A DNA stretch of 64,000 nucleotides from positions 434,001 to 498,000 of the forward strand of contig NZ_CP066126.1 of assembly GCF_020544465.1 (NCBI RefSeq), in the 5' to 3' direction. Source of the stretch: Chromobacterium rhizoryzae (GTDB lineage Bacteria; Pseudomonadota; Gammaproteobacteria; Burkholderiales; Chromobacteriaceae). Positions 42,886 through 52,220 of the stretch are shown here, piece by piece. Under the pieces are notes generated by a model. It saw nothing but the letters and a program-made list of their open reading frames with translations, was not told where the DNA came from and did no database searches. How positions within the stretch are numbered: the first letter of the stretch is position 1; each line of letters starts with the position of its first letter. Made by a program: the position numbers and the translations under genes.

Positions 42886-43242
42886 CGGGCCTCTCCGGTT
42901 TATCGCCGCCGACGCCGGCGGTGTGTAGTCTGTTTTGTCCGGGCGGAGTTGCGGCGGAAAGCCGGCCCGACGATCTGGGGTTGCGGCGCGACGCGCGGCC
43001 GGGATCGGCCCGCCTGCCTTCACAGCATAGGCCAGCATCAGGGACGGCGGGCTGTCGCGGAGGCTGGTTTGCGGCGGGAAAATGCGCGTGGCGTAGGCGC
43101 TGGATACTAGCAGAGTTGCGTGGACGGGAATGTTACCGGCGCCGCAGATTTGTTGGGCTTTTGTGACGGATTGTACTGTTTGAAACTGAGTGGCGTTTCG
43201 CCACCCGCTCCCGGCGTTCCGAGCGGGCGGCGGCGCCAATGC

Positions 43243-45282
43243 TTACAAGACGTTGACGGCGGGGCTGCCGGCCGCCACTTCCACGGTTTTGACGCTGGCG
43301 GTGGCCGGGCTGGGCGCCGCGCCGCCGTTCAGCGCGCCCACCTTGTGGAAGGCGCAGCTGAGTTTGGCCGGTGTCAGCGTGACCAAGGCGTAACCCTGGG
43401 CGTCGCTGTCCACGTATTTGAGCCAGCTGTTGAAGCTTTGCAGGGTGTTGGTGAAGGTGTTGACCACCTGGCCGCTGACCGTGGTGTAGATCAGCGGTTT
43501 GGCCTTGGAGAAGGCCGGCACGGTGTCCACCACGTTTTTGAAATAGCTGAACAGCGAGTTGCTGGATACGCCGGCGGTGACCAGGTCCACCATCACCGGT
43601 GCGGGGCTGGCGGCGTCGTAGTCGTCCATCACCGGGCCGGCGAAGAAGGCGTGGATGTCGCCGGTGAGCGCCACCACATTGGCGATGCCCTGGGCTTTCA
43701 GATAGGCCATCAGCGCTTTGCGTTCGGCGTTGTAGCCGTCCCATTGATCGGCGTTGAGGATGAATTTATCGAAGAACATCGACGGCGGCAGGCTGGCGTC
43801 CAGGCCGGGCTTGATGGCGGCGTTGAACACGCCGGCGGAGATCGCGCCGCCGCTGAGAGTGTTCAACAGCGGCTGGGTGTTGGCGTAGCTGACCACGGGC
43901 GTGGAGCCGCTGGTGTTGGCGGCGGCCAGGTCCAGATAGAGCGCGCCTTGCAGCTGGGCGATCTGCGGCTGGGTCAGCGTCAGGCCCATGCCGGCCAGCT
44001 GCGGCGCCAGGCCCTGGGTCAGCAGCGAGGCCACCGCGACGGTGCCGTCAAAGCCCATGCGCAGCAGCGAGACTTCATTGCCCCACAGCTTCCAGGTGGT
44101 GGCGGCGGATTTCATCTGAGTCTGCCACCAGGCGCGCTGCGTCTCGCCCAGGATGGAGACATTGAGTAGATTGCCGCCGGTGGAGGCCATCTTGACGGCT
44201 TCCACCTGGGCCAGGGTGTTTTTCTGCACGAAGTAGCGGCTGCCGATTTCGCCGCCGGCCTGGGTCTCCGGGATGATGTGGTCGCTGCGGTACAGGCGCT
44301 CGTCGGTCATCACCAGGGTGGCCAGATCGCCGAAGGTGAAGCTGCGGTAGATCTGGATGTTCTGGAACGAGGGGTTGTTCAAGTCCAGCCGTACGTCGGC
44401 CGGCATGTTTTCGAACCAGGCCTGGCTGGCGCTGCGGCGGCGCGCGGTTTGCGGCGAGCTGTCGTCGGTGGCGGTGTATTCCTGGCGGTCCTGCCAGCAG
44501 TCGTCGGAAAACTCGTGGTCGTCCCAGATCGCAATCATCGGGAAGCTGGCGTGCAGCTTTTGCAGGCGTGCGTCGTTGCGGTAGGACTTGTACAGCGCGC
44601 GATAGTCCGCCAGCGTGGTGGCGTAGCGGGCGCCGTCGGCGCGCAGGGTGCCGTTGGGCAGGCTCAGCGCCGGGTGGCGGGTTTCGTTGCCGCCGCTCTG
44701 GAAGCCGGCGCCGACGGTTTCGTAGATGTAGTCGCCCAGATGGACGATGAAGTCCAGGTCCTGATTGGCCAATTCCTCGAAAGTGCCCCAGTGGTTGACG
44801 CTCCAGTCCTGACAGGAAATGAAGGCGAACTTGAGCTGGGACAGCGGCGCGCCGGCGGCCGGCGCGGTCTTGGTGCGGCCGGTCATGCTGACCGCCGGGC
44901 CGGTGAGGAAGCGGTAGTAGTAGGTGGCGGCGCTGCCAAGGCCGGTGACCTTGTGGCGTATGGTGTAGTCCCAGTCAGGCTGGGCGCTGAGCGCCACGTT
45001 CACCAGCAGGGTGGAGAAGTCCGCGCGGTCGGACAATTGCAGCGTGACTTTGACGTTCTGGCTGCCGTCGCCGCCGTCGACACGGGTCCACAACACGATG
45101 CTGTCCGGCTTGGGGTCGCCTGAGGCCACGCCCTGGCTAAAGCCGCTGCCGTTGACGCCGATCGCGGCGCCGGAGCCTCCGGGCAGGCTGCCCGCGCCCC
45201 CGCCGCCGCATGCGCTCAAGCCGCCGGCGGCGACGGAGGCGGTCAAGAAGCCGCTCCACTTCAGAAACTGTCTGCGATCCAT
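43243..45282 (-). CDS. PhoD-like alkaline phosphatase, exported lipoprotein
   Basis: A 679-residue phosphodiesterase/phosphatase with a twin-arginine-type signal (MDRRQFLKWSGFLTASVAAGG) and a lipobox LSAC, so probably a Tat-exported lipoprotein; after the Cys comes a glycine-rich linker. A fibronectin-like N-terminal domain is followed by the PhoD domain with FISCQDW, IVHLGDYIYE, MIAIWDDHEFSDD, and VALTGDIHAFFAG supplying the metal ligands. PhoD enzymes need Ca and Fe and release phosphate from esters or teichoic-acid-like polymers. A short hairpin GTGGCG-TTT-CGCCAC lies past the stop at 43190-43204. No Pho box was identified. Confidence 0.9.
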   Translation of the reverse strand: MDRRQFLKWSGFLTASVAAGGLSACGGGGAGSLPGGSGAAIGVNGSGFSQGVASGDPKPDSIVLWTRVDGGDGSQNVKVTLQLSDRADFSTLLVNVALSAQPDWDYTIRHKVTGLGSAATYYYRFLTGPAVSMTGRTKTAPAAGAPLSQLKFAFISCQDWSVNHWGTFEELANQDLDFIVHLGDYIYETVGAGFQSGGNETRHPALSLPNGTLRADGARYATTLADYRALYKSYRNDARLQKLHASFPMIAIWDDHEFSDDCWQDRQEYTATDDSSPQTARRRSASQAWFENMPADVRLDLNNPSFQNIQIYRSFTFGDLATLVMTDERLYRSDHIIPETQAGGEIGSRYFVQKNTLAQVEAVKMASTGGNLLNVSILGETQRAWWQTQMKSAATTWKLWGNEVSLLRMGFDGTVAVASLLTQGLAPQLAGMGLTLTQPQIAQLQGALYLDLAAANTSGSTPVVSYANTQPLLNTLSGGAISAGVFNAAIKPGLDASLPPSMFFDKFILNADQWDGYNAERKALMAYLKAQGIANVVALTGDIHAFFAGPVMDDYDAASPAPVMVDLVTAGVSSNSLFSYFKNVVDTVPAFSKAKPLIYTTVSGQVVNTFTNTLQSFNSWLKYVDSDAQGYALVTLTPAKLSCAFHKVGALNGGAAPSPATASVKTVEVAAGSPAVNVL

Positions 45283-45648
45283 CGATGTCTCCCCTCTATT
45301 GTCCTGCGTGCTTGTGTCTGAATCGGGCCGTGGGCGGCCCTTGTCGGAAAGGCGCTATTGTTTGAGGGGATTATTAAAGTGGCATGACAGCGGGTGTCAA
45401 TTTAATTGAGTGTTTGCTCGAATTGGCCCGGAAAACGTGGGTTAAAACCAACACTTGTTTGAGTTTGATCCGCTTCCGCCCGCCAGCGCCGCGCCGGGGC
45501 GGCGCGCTTTGGGACGCGGCCGCGCCGCGGCGGGCGGTTTTCGCGCGTGCATCCGGCGGCGGCCGGGCGCGGAGGAAAATAAAGGCCGCGCGCAGCGCCT
45601 GCCCCCTTGATACAGCGCAAGCGCGCCCCCATAAAATAAGACTGCTAA
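45283..45648. other. Intergenic region between phoD-like and secA genes
   Basis: About 370 bp of upstream DNA shared by two divergent genes. The part 45460-45600 is very GC-rich with many short palindromic GCGCGC-type words, while 45360-45460 is more AT-rich. No gene is evident. Confidence 0.5.
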
Positions 45649-45659
45649 TGTGCTACACT
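45649..45659 (+). promoter_or_regulatory. Extended -10 promoter of secA
   Basis: TGTGCTACACT is an extended -10 similar to the one before lpxC. It lies 60 bp upstream of the secA start. A weak TTGATA at 45608 is too far to pair with it. Confidence 0.45.
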
Positions 45660-45718
45660 TTCAGGCATTTTTGCGGACACCTTACCTAAACAGCCCGCTG
45701 GTCTCTGGATTCGATTAC

Positions 45719-48430
45719 ATGATTTCTTCTTTGCTTAAAAAAGTATTCGGCAGCCGCAATGACCGGCTTCTGAAGCAATTCCACCAGACGGTGGTGCGCA
45801 TCAATGCTCTGGAAGAGGGCTTGAAAGCGTTGTCCGACGAGGCTTTGGCGGCCAAAACCGATGAGTTCAAGCAACGTCTGGCCAAGGGCGAGACGGTGGA
45901 CGGCCTGTTGCCGGAAGCCTTCGCGGTGTGCCGCGAAGCCTCGCGCCGGGTACTGGGCATGCGCCATTTCGACGTGCAGCTGATCGGCGGCATGGTGTTG
46001 CACTACGGCAAGATCGCCGAGATGCGCACCGGCGAGGGCAAGACCCTGGTGGCCACGCTGCCGTCCTATCTGAACGCGCTGACCGGCGACGGCGTGCACG
46101 TCGTCACCGTCAACGACTACCTGGCCAGCCGCGACGCCGGCATCATGGCCAAGCTGTACAACTTCCTCGGCCTTTCCGTGGGCGTCAACCTGTCCCAGAT
46201 GCCGCACGACGAGAAGCAGAGCGCCTACGCCTGCGACATCACTTACGGCACCAACAACGAATTCGGCTTCGACTATCTGCGCGACAATATGGTGTTCAGC
46301 GTGGAAGAGAAGGTGCAGCGCAAGCTGGCCTACGCGGTGATCGACGAGGTGGACTCCATCCTGATCGACGAAGCGCGCACCCCGCTGATCATCTCCGGCC
46401 CGGCCGACGACAATATCGACATGTACCAGCGCATGAACGCGGTGCCGCCGATGCTGAAGCGCCAGGAAACCGAAGAGGGCGAGGGCGATTACTGGGTGGA
46501 CGAGAAAGCCAACTCGGTAATGATGTCCGAAGCGGGCCACGAGCACAGCGAAGAAATCTTGACCCGTCTGGGCCTGCTGAAGGAAGGCGACAGCCTGTAT
46601 TCCGCCACCAACATCACGCTGATGCACCATCTGATGGCCGCTCTGCGCGCCCACTCGCTGTTCCACAAGGACCAGCACTATGTGGTGCAGGACGGCGAAG
46701 TGGTGATCGTGGACGAATTCACCGGCCGCCTGATGTCCGGCCGCCGCTGGTCCGAAGGCCTGCACCAGGCGGTGGAAGCCAAGGAAGGCGTGGAGATCAA
46801 CCGCGAGAACCAGACGCTGGCCTCGATCACCTTCCAGAACTACTTCCGTCTGTACGGCAAGCTGGCCGGCATGACCGGCACCGCCGACACCGAAGCTTAC
46901 GAATTCCAGAGCATTTACGGCCTGGAAACCGTGGTGATCCCGACCAACCGGCCCATGGTCCGCAAGGACGCGCAGGACAAGGTCTACCGCTCCGCCAAGG
47001 AGAAGTACGACGCCATCCTGGCCGACATCAAGGACTGCCACGAGCGCGGCCAGCCGGTGCTGGTGGGCACCACCAGCATTGAAAACTCCGAACTGATCGC
47101 CAATCTGCTGCAAAAGGCCAAGCTGCCGCACAATGTGCTGAACGCCAAGGAACACGCGCGCGAAGCCGACATCGTGGTGCAGGCCGGCAGCCCCGGCGTG
47201 ATCACCGTGGCCACCAATATGGCCGGCCGCGGCACCGACATCGTGCTGGGCGGCAATCCGGAGCCGGAGATCAAGGGCGTCGAATCCGACGACAGCTTGT
47301 CCGCCGAGGAGAAGCGCGCGCGCATCGAGAAGATCCGCGCCGATTGGCAAGTGGTGCACGATCAGGTGCTGGCCGCCGGCGGCCTGCACATCGTGGGCAC
47401 CGAGCGCCATGAATCGCGCCGTATAGACAACCAGCTGCGCGGCCGTTCCGGCCGTCAGGGCGACCCGGGCTCCTCCCGTTTCTACCTGTGCCTGGAAGAC
47501 CCGCTGCTGCGCATTTTCGCCTCCGATCGCGTCGCCGCGATCATGGACCGCCTGAAAATGCCGGAAGGCGAGGCGATCGAGCACCCGTGGGTGTCCCGCT
47601 CCATCGAGAACGCCCAGCGCAAGGTGGAAGGCCGCAACTTCGACATCCGCAAGCAATTGCTGGAATACGACGACGTCGCCAACGACCAGCGCAAGGTGAT
47701 CTACCAGCAGCGCAATGAAATCCTGGTGGAAAGCGATGTGTCCGACGTGGTGGTCAATATGCGCGAAGGCGTGTTGTCCGACCTGGTGGACCTGCACCTG
47801 CCGCCGGAATCCATGGAAGAACAGTGGGATCTGCCGGGCCTGGAGAAAACGCTGGAAGCCGAATTCCTGCTGCCGATCAAGGTCAGCGAATGGCTGAAGG
47901 CCGAGCCGGCGCTGGACATCGAAAGCATCCGCGAACGCATCATCGAGCAAGCCGCCGAGACCTATCAGGCCAAGGTGGAGCTGGCCGGCGACGGCGTGAT
48001 GCGCCAGTTCGAGCGCAGCCTGGTGCTGCAGATGCTGGACAATCACTGGCGCGAACATCTGGCGGCGATGGATCACCTGCGCCAGGGCATCCACCTGCGC
48101 GGTTACGCGCAGAAGAACCCCAAGCAGGAATACAAGCGCGAAGCCTTCGAGCTGTTCGCCGACATGCTGGAGCGCATCAAGCGCAGCGTGGTTAATGTGC
48201 TGATGACGGTGCAGATTCGCAGCCAGGAGGACGTGGACGCGGTGGAGCCGCATCAGGTGGGCGAGTACGAAATGCAGCACGCCGCGCCGGGTTCGGCGCT
48301 GGGCGAGGACGAGGACAATCCTCTGTCCCCGGACGCGCTGGCGGCGCAGGGCCTGCGCATCGGCCGCAACGACGCCTGCCCATGCGGCAGCGGCAAGAAG
48401 TACAAGCAGTGCCACGGCCGCCTGGAGTGA
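45719..48430 (+). CDS. secA: Protein translocase ATPase SecA
   Basis: The 903-residue motor of the Sec translocon. Walker A is in MRTGEGKTLVA, the DEAD-type box is VIDEVDSILIDEARTPLIISG, helicase motifs VTVNDYLASRDA and TNMAGRGTDIVLGGNPE follow, and the preprotein crosslinking and helical scaffold domains are present. The C-terminal zinc-binding tail CPCGSGKKYKQCHGRLE, which binds SecB and lipid, is intact. ATG 45719 starts the conserved MISSLLKKVFGSRNDR. The transcript ends at a clear terminator 22 bp past the stop. Confidence 0.98.
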   Translation: MISSLLKKVFGSRNDRLLKQFHQTVVRINALEEGLKALSDEALAAKTDEFKQRLAKGETVDGLLPEAFAVCREASRRVLGMRHFDVQLIGGMVLHYGKIAEMRTGEGKTLVATLPSYLNALTGDGVHVVTVNDYLASRDAGIMAKLYNFLGLSVGVNLSQMPHDEKQSAYACDITYGTNNEFGFDYLRDNMVFSVEEKVQRKLAYAVIDEVDSILIDEARTPLIISGPADDNIDMYQRMNAVPPMLKRQETEEGEGDYWVDEKANSVMMSEAGHEHSEEILTRLGLLKEGDSLYSATNITLMHHLMAALRAHSLFHKDQHYVVQDGEVVIVDEFTGRLMSGRRWSEGLHQAVEAKEGVEINRENQTLASITFQNYFRLYGKLAGMTGTADTEAYEFQSIYGLETVVIPTNRPMVRKDAQDKVYRSAKEKYDAILADIKDCHERGQPVLVGTTSIENSELIANLLQKAKLPHNVLNAKEHAREADIVVQAGSPGVITVATNMAGRGTDIVLGGNPEPEIKGVESDDSLSAEEKRARIEKIRADWQVVHDQVLAAGGLHIVGTERHESRRIDNQLRGRSGRQGDPGSSRFYLCLEDPLLRIFASDRVAAIMDRLKMPEGEAIEHPWVSRSIENAQRKVEGRNFDIRKQLLEYDDVANDQRKVIYQQRNEILVESDVSDVVVNMREGVLSDLVDLHLPPESMEEQWDLPGLEKTLEAEFLLPIKVSEWLKAEPALDIESIRERIIEQAAETYQAKVELAGDGVMRQFERSLVLQMLDNHWREHLAAMDHLRQGIHLRGYAQKNPKQEYKREAFELFADMLERIKRSVVNVLMTVQIRSQEDVDAVEPHQVGEYEMQHAAPGSALGEDEDNPLSPDALAAQGLRIGRNDACPCGSGKKYKQCHGRLE

Positions 48431-48451
48431 TCCGGTAGCCGCAGGGCCCAA

Positions 48452-48478
48452 AGCCGACGCGTGAGCGTCGGCTTTTTT
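48452..48478 (+). terminator. Intrinsic terminator of secA
   Basis: AGCCGACGC-GTGA-GCGTCGGCT followed by TTTTT. Confidence 0.9.
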
Positions 48479-48677
48479 CATGCCCGCGCGCTTTGCAAGT
48501 GGACGGCGCGGTGTTAGCATCGTCGCGGGTCAACAGTTCACCCAGGCGTCGCCGGTGCCTTCACCACGCTAAACCTGTCTTGGCTAGATTCAACCCGCTT
48601 GGCTCGAACCCGTGCCAGGCCGTAACGGCGACCGCGGCAGTCCCTCCCGACCTTGGCACGACGACAGGATTCGAACC

Positions 48678-49202
48678 ATGTCTCGTACGCTTTATCCCTT
48701 TTATTGCAGCGACATCTCCGCGCTGGCGCGTTCGCTCAAACAGCAATGGGCGCAGGAAAGCGCTCCGCCCAGCCATGTGCACATCCTCAATATGCTGGCG
48801 CGTTCCGCCGGCTTCCAGAACTTCCAGCACTGGCGGGCGGAATGCGAACGTCCGGCGCCGCCGGCCGGCCTGTCCGCGGCGACGACGCGGCTGTTGCGTC
48901 ATTACGACGCCGAGGGGCGCTTGACGCGCTGGCCTAAGAAATTCAGCGAACAGCGCGTCTGCCTGTGGGTCTTGTGGGCCAGCCTGCCGGGCGGGGAGCA
49001 GTGGTCCGAGCCGGAGGCGAACGCCTTGATCCGCGCCGAAGAAGCCTTTGGCGACCATGTGTTGCTGCGGCGCGAGCTGGTGGAGCAGGGCTTGCTGGGG
49101 CGGACGCCGGATTGCCGGCGTTATTGGCATGTGGCGCAGGCCTTGCCGGCGGAGGCCGAGGCCTTGGCGGCGGAAGTGAGCCGGCGCAGAGCCGGCCGCT
49201 GA
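48678..49202 (+). CDS. DUF2087-domain protein
   Basis: A 174-residue cytoplasmic protein. Residues about 85-160 match the DUF2087 domain (LTRWPKKFSEQRVCLWVLW, then FGDHVLLRRELVEQGLLGRTPDCRRYWH), often linked to transcriptional regulators and thought to bind nucleic acid. Residues 1-55 are a helical segment with HILNMLARSAGFQNFQHWRA, which resembles a small domain also found ahead of glyoxalase-like proteins. ATG 48678 is chosen because the preceding codons lack a conserved pattern. The function is not known. Confidence 0.72.
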   Translation: MSRTLYPFYCSDISALARSLKQQWAQESAPPSHVHILNMLARSAGFQNFQHWRAECERPAPPAGLSAATTRLLRHYDAEGRLTRWPKKFSEQRVCLWVLWASLPGGEQWSEPEANALIRAEEAFGDHVLLRRELVEQGLLGRTPDCRRYWHVAQALPAEAEALAAEVSRRRAGR

Positions 49203-49247
49203 GGAGGCTTGGGCGGCGGCCGGCGTCAATGGCCGTCGCCGAGCGGT

Positions 49248-49724
49248 TTACAACTGGGCTTTGATCGCCGCTTCCAGTTTTTTCTCGTCCAAGAGGCCGG
49301 TGAGCTTGGCGGCGATCTTGCCCTTGCGGTCCAGGATCAGGGTGTAAGGCAGGCCGCCGGTGGCGTTGCCCAGGCTGCGCATCAGGTTCAGCGTGTCGCT
49401 GTCGCCCAGCAGGATGGGATAGCTTATCTTTAGCTGGCCGACGAAGGCGCTGACTTCTTCCTTATTGTCCAGCGCCACGCCCACCACTTCCACGCCCTTG
49501 GGCGCCAGCTTGGCGCGCAGGCGGTTCAGCATCGGCATTTCCTCGCGGCAAGGCCCGCACCAGGTGGCCCAGAAATTCAGCACCGTGACCTTGCCCTTAT
49601 AGGCGGTGATGGTGGCGTCGCCGCCTTGCAGCTTGGTGAAATGGGTTTGTTCCAGCGTGGGCGCGGCCATGGCGGAGAGCGGCAGCAGCGCGATCAGCGC
49701 GGGGGCGAGCAGTCGTTTCAGCAT
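49248..49724 (-). CDS. TlpA/ResA-like periplasmic thioredoxin
   Basis: A 158-residue exported protein with a signal peptide (MLKRLLAPALIALLPLSAMAA). The thioredoxin fold starts after about residue 25; the redox site is CGPC in VLNFWATWCGPCREEMPMLNRL, and the cis-proline loop is GGLPYTLILDRKGKIAAKLTG. Such proteins reduce periplasmic disulfides, for instance in cytochrome c maturation; no ccm genes are near. The start at 49724 begins the signal peptide. It is divergent from the PfkB kinase gene over 122 bp. Confidence 0.9.
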   Translation of the reverse strand: MLKRLLAPALIALLPLSAMAAPTLEQTHFTKLQGGDATITAYKGKVTVLNFWATWCGPCREEMPMLNRLRAKLAPKGVEVVGVALDNKEEVSAFVGQLKISYPILLGDSDTLNLMRSLGNATGGLPYTLILDRKGKIAAKLTGLLDEKKLEAAIKAQL

Positions 49725-49846
49725 CTTGTTGAGCTTCCGGTAGGTGTTTGAAGTGTATTGGATATCCGACAAGGTCAAAGTTCTCGACGTGAACCAAACA
49801 AATGTTTCATGTTAAAATGGTCGATTGACCTTTTTGCGGAGTGGGC

Positions 49847-50791
49847 ATGTCTATCCTCGTCTGCGGGGCCCTCGCATACGATACCCTGTTCTCGTTTCAT
49901 GGCCGTTTTGACAGCCAGATCCTGCCGGATCAGCTGCACAAAATTTCCACGACCTTCCTGGCCCCGACCATGCGCCGCGAATTCGGCGGCATGGCCGGCA
50001 ATATCGCCTACAGCCTGTGTCTGTTGGGCGAAACCCCCATCGTCATGGGCGTGGTGGGTGAGGATTTCGAGCCGTATCGCCAACATCTGAAACGCGCCGG
50101 CGTGGACGACCGCTTCATTCGCTTGATCCGCAAGCAGTATACCTCGCAGTGCTTCGGCATCGCCGACAAGGATGGCAATCAATTGATGGCCTTCCATCCC
50201 GGCGCCATGGATTTTGCCACCGAAAACCACATATCGGATATTCCGGGGCCGATCGAACTGGCGATTCTGTCGCCCGGCGGCTACAGCGCCTTCCTGCAGC
50301 ATTCCAAGGAATTGGCCGCGGCCGGCATTCCCTTCATCTTCGATCCGGGCCAGGAGCTGCCGCTGCTGTCGCGCGACGAGATCCACGAGATCGTCGAACT
50401 GGCCAGCTATGTGGCCATCAACGACTACGAGAGCGAGCTGATGCGCGAACGCGCCGGCCTGTCGGTGGAGGACTTGCGCAAAAAGGTGGAGGCGCTGATC
50501 GTCACCCGTGGCTCCAAGGGCGCGGAGATTTACGTCGGCGACACCGTGCACCTGATCCCGCGCGTGCAAATGCCGATCAAGCCGGTGGACCCGATGGGCT
50601 GCGGCGACGCTTTCCGCGCCGGCCTGCTCTATGGCATCAGCCGCGGCCTGGACTGGAAGATCACCGGCCGTCTGGCCAATGTGATCGGCGCGATCAAGGT
50701 CACCACGCCGGGCTGCCAGAATCACTTCTTCGACTGGGACTCGCTGAAGGACTTGTATCAGCAGGCTTACGGCGAACCCTGGCCGTTGTGA
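49847..50791 (+). CDS. PfkB-family carbohydrate or nucleoside kinase
   Basis: A 314-residue ribokinase-fold kinase. The N-terminal substrate loop FGGMAGNIAYSLCLLGE and the C-terminal signature VDPMGCGDAFRAGLLYG, containing the catalytic Asp, define the PfkB family. The anion-hole motif has Cys where many members have Ala (GCGD rather than GAGD); this variant is frequent in adenosine-kinase-like bacterial members. Adenosine or a related nucleoside or sugar is the probable substrate. ATG 49847 follows GCGGAG. A terminator lies 26 bp past the stop. Confidence 0.85.
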   Translation: MSILVCGALAYDTLFSFHGRFDSQILPDQLHKISTTFLAPTMRREFGGMAGNIAYSLCLLGETPIVMGVVGEDFEPYRQHLKRAGVDDRFIRLIRKQYTSQCFGIADKDGNQLMAFHPGAMDFATENHISDIPGPIELAILSPGGYSAFLQHSKELAAAGIPFIFDPGQELPLLSRDEIHEIVELASYVAINDYESELMRERAGLSVEDLRKKVEALIVTRGSKGAEIYVGDTVHLIPRVQMPIKPVDPMGCGDAFRAGLLYGISRGLDWKITGRLANVIGAIKVTTPGCQNHFFDWDSLKDLYQQAYGEPWPL

Positions 50792-50817
50792 CGATGCGGC
50801 CCGCGGGCCAAACCGAC

Positions 50818-50845
50818 AAGGACGCGCAAGCGTCCTTTGCTTTTT
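50818..50845 (+). terminator. Intrinsic terminator of the PfkB kinase gene
   Basis: AAGGACGC-GCAA-GCGTCCTT followed by TGC and TTTTT. Confidence 0.85.
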
Positions 50846-50930
50846 GACGGTCCCAACACAACAAGTCTTGAATTCATCCCGCGCCACCCCCACCATTAGC
50901 GAATTCAATTCGAAAACCCAAGGGGATTCC

Positions 50931-52220
50931 ATGCCGCCCGTTCCGCATCTGGCAACCGCACTGACCGGCCCGCTTTACGAACTGGAAAGCCGCATCCTGA
51001 CTGCCCAGCCTCAGATCGAACACTGGTTCCGCAGTCAGTGGCATAACCACGCGGCGCCGTTCTACGGCTCGGTGGACCTGCGCAACAGCGGTTTCAAGCT
51101 GGCGCCGGTGGACATGAACCTGTTTCCCGGCGGCCACAACAACCTGAACCGCGACTTTCTGCCGCTGGCGGTCCACGCCGCGCAAAGCGCGGTGGAAAAA
51201 GTGTGTCCGGAAGCGCGCAGCGTGCTGCTGATACCGGAAAACCACACCCGCAACACCTTCTACCTGCAGAACATCGCCGCGCTGGTGCATATTTTCGAGC
51301 AGGCCGGCCTCAAGGTGCGCCTGGGCTCGCTGAACCCGGAAATCACCGAGCCGACCGAGCTGCAATCGGCCAACGGCGACATCGTGCGCTTGGAGCCCAT
51401 CGAACGCCGCGGCAACCGCCTGGTGCTGGCGGACGGCTTCAACCCCTGCGTGGTCCTGCTCAACAACGATTTGTCCGGCGGCATTCCCGACCTGCTCAAA
51501 GGCCTGGAGCAGAACCTGCTGCCGCCGCTGCACGCCGGCTGGGCGGTGCGCCGCAAGAGCAACCACTTCGCCGCCTACGACAAGGTGTGCGAGGACTTCG
51601 CGCGTTTGATCTCCATCGATCCCTGGACCATCAATCCCTATTTCGCCAGCTGTAGCGGCCTGGATTTCCACGCCCGCACCGGCGAGGAGCAATTGGCGGA
51701 CGAGGTGTCGCGGATGCTGGACAAGATTCGCGTCAAATACCGCGAATACGGCATAGACAACGATCCCTTCGTCATCGTCAAGGCGGACGCCGGCACCTAC
51801 GGCATGGGCGTGATGAGCGTGAAGAGCCCGGAGGAGGTGCTGGGCCTCAACCGCAAGGCGCGCAACAAGATGTCGGTGGTCAAGGAAGGCCTGGAGGTGT
51901 CCGAGGTCATCGTGCAAGAGGGCGTGTACACCTTCGAAACGGTGGAGGACGCGGTGGCCGAGCCGGTGGTCTACATGATGGACCGCTACGTGACCGGCGG
52001 TTTCTATCGCGTGCACACCGGCCGCGGCATCGATGAAAACCTGAACGCGCCGGGCATGCACTTCGTGCCGCTCTCGTTCGAAACCGCCTGCCTGCCGGAC
52101 AAGCAGGGCACGCCGGACTGCGCGCCCAACCGTTTCTACGCCTACGGCGTGATTTCGCGGCTGGCGCTGCTGGCCGCCTCGCTGGAGCTGGAAGCCACCG
52201 ATCCGGACGCGGACGAATGA
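50931..52220 (+). CDS. gshA: Glutamate--cysteine ligase, proteobacterial GshA variant
   Basis: The first enzyme of glutathione synthesis, 429 residues. The sequence matches the family first described in Thiobacillus ferrooxidans and common in Betaproteobacteria (TIGR02049 type) rather than the E. coli GshA type. Notable blocks are PFYGSVDLRNSGFKLAPVDMNLFPGGHNN, ENHTRNTFYL, and the ATP-grasp-like VIVKADAGTYGMGVM and VIVQEGVYTFE. The ATG at 50931 follows AAGGGGATT. It overlaps the next gene by 4 bp (ATGA) and forms an operon that ends with gshB. Confidence 0.95.
   Translation: MPPVPHLATALTGPLYELESRILTAQPQIEHWFRSQWHNHAAPFYGSVDLRNSGFKLAPVDMNLFPGGHNNLNRDFLPLAVHAAQSAVEKVCPEARSVLLIPENHTRNTFYLQNIAALVHIFEQAGLKVRLGSLNPEITEPTELQSANGDIVRLEPIERRGNRLVLADGFNPCVVLLNNDLSGGIPDLLKGLEQNLLPPLHAGWAVRRKSNHFAAYDKVCEDFARLISIDPWTINPYFASCSGLDFHARTGEEQLADEVSRMLDKIRVKYREYGIDNDPFVIVKADAGTYGMGVMSVKSPEEVLGLNRKARNKMSVVKEGLEVSEVIVQEGVYTFETVEDAVAEPVVYMMDRYVTGGFYRVHTGRGIDENLNAPGMHFVPLSFETACLPDKQGTPDCAPNRFYAYGVISRLALLAASLELEATDPDADE

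Noticed and set aside
42886..43242. Possible gene in the 357-bp gap between the ABC permease and the PhoD-like gene.
   Set aside because: The open frames there lack start signals and conserved character; only a short hairpin at 43190-43204 was seen.
45648..45689. A 13-codon open frame (MCYTFRHFCGHLT) just upstream of secA that could be a SecM-like leader peptide.
   Set aside because: Its start codon overlaps the probable -10 box, so it would not be in the mRNA, and it has no ribosome binding site.
45686..48520. A very long open frame on the strand opposite secA.
   Set aside because: Histidine- and glutamine-rich translation without known motifs, typical of the shadow of a high-GC gene; secA itself is unmistakable.
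48540..48677. Possible structured RNA ahead of the DUF2087 gene.
   Set aside because: No stable fold or tRNA-like pattern could be drawn; it is probably an ordinary leader.
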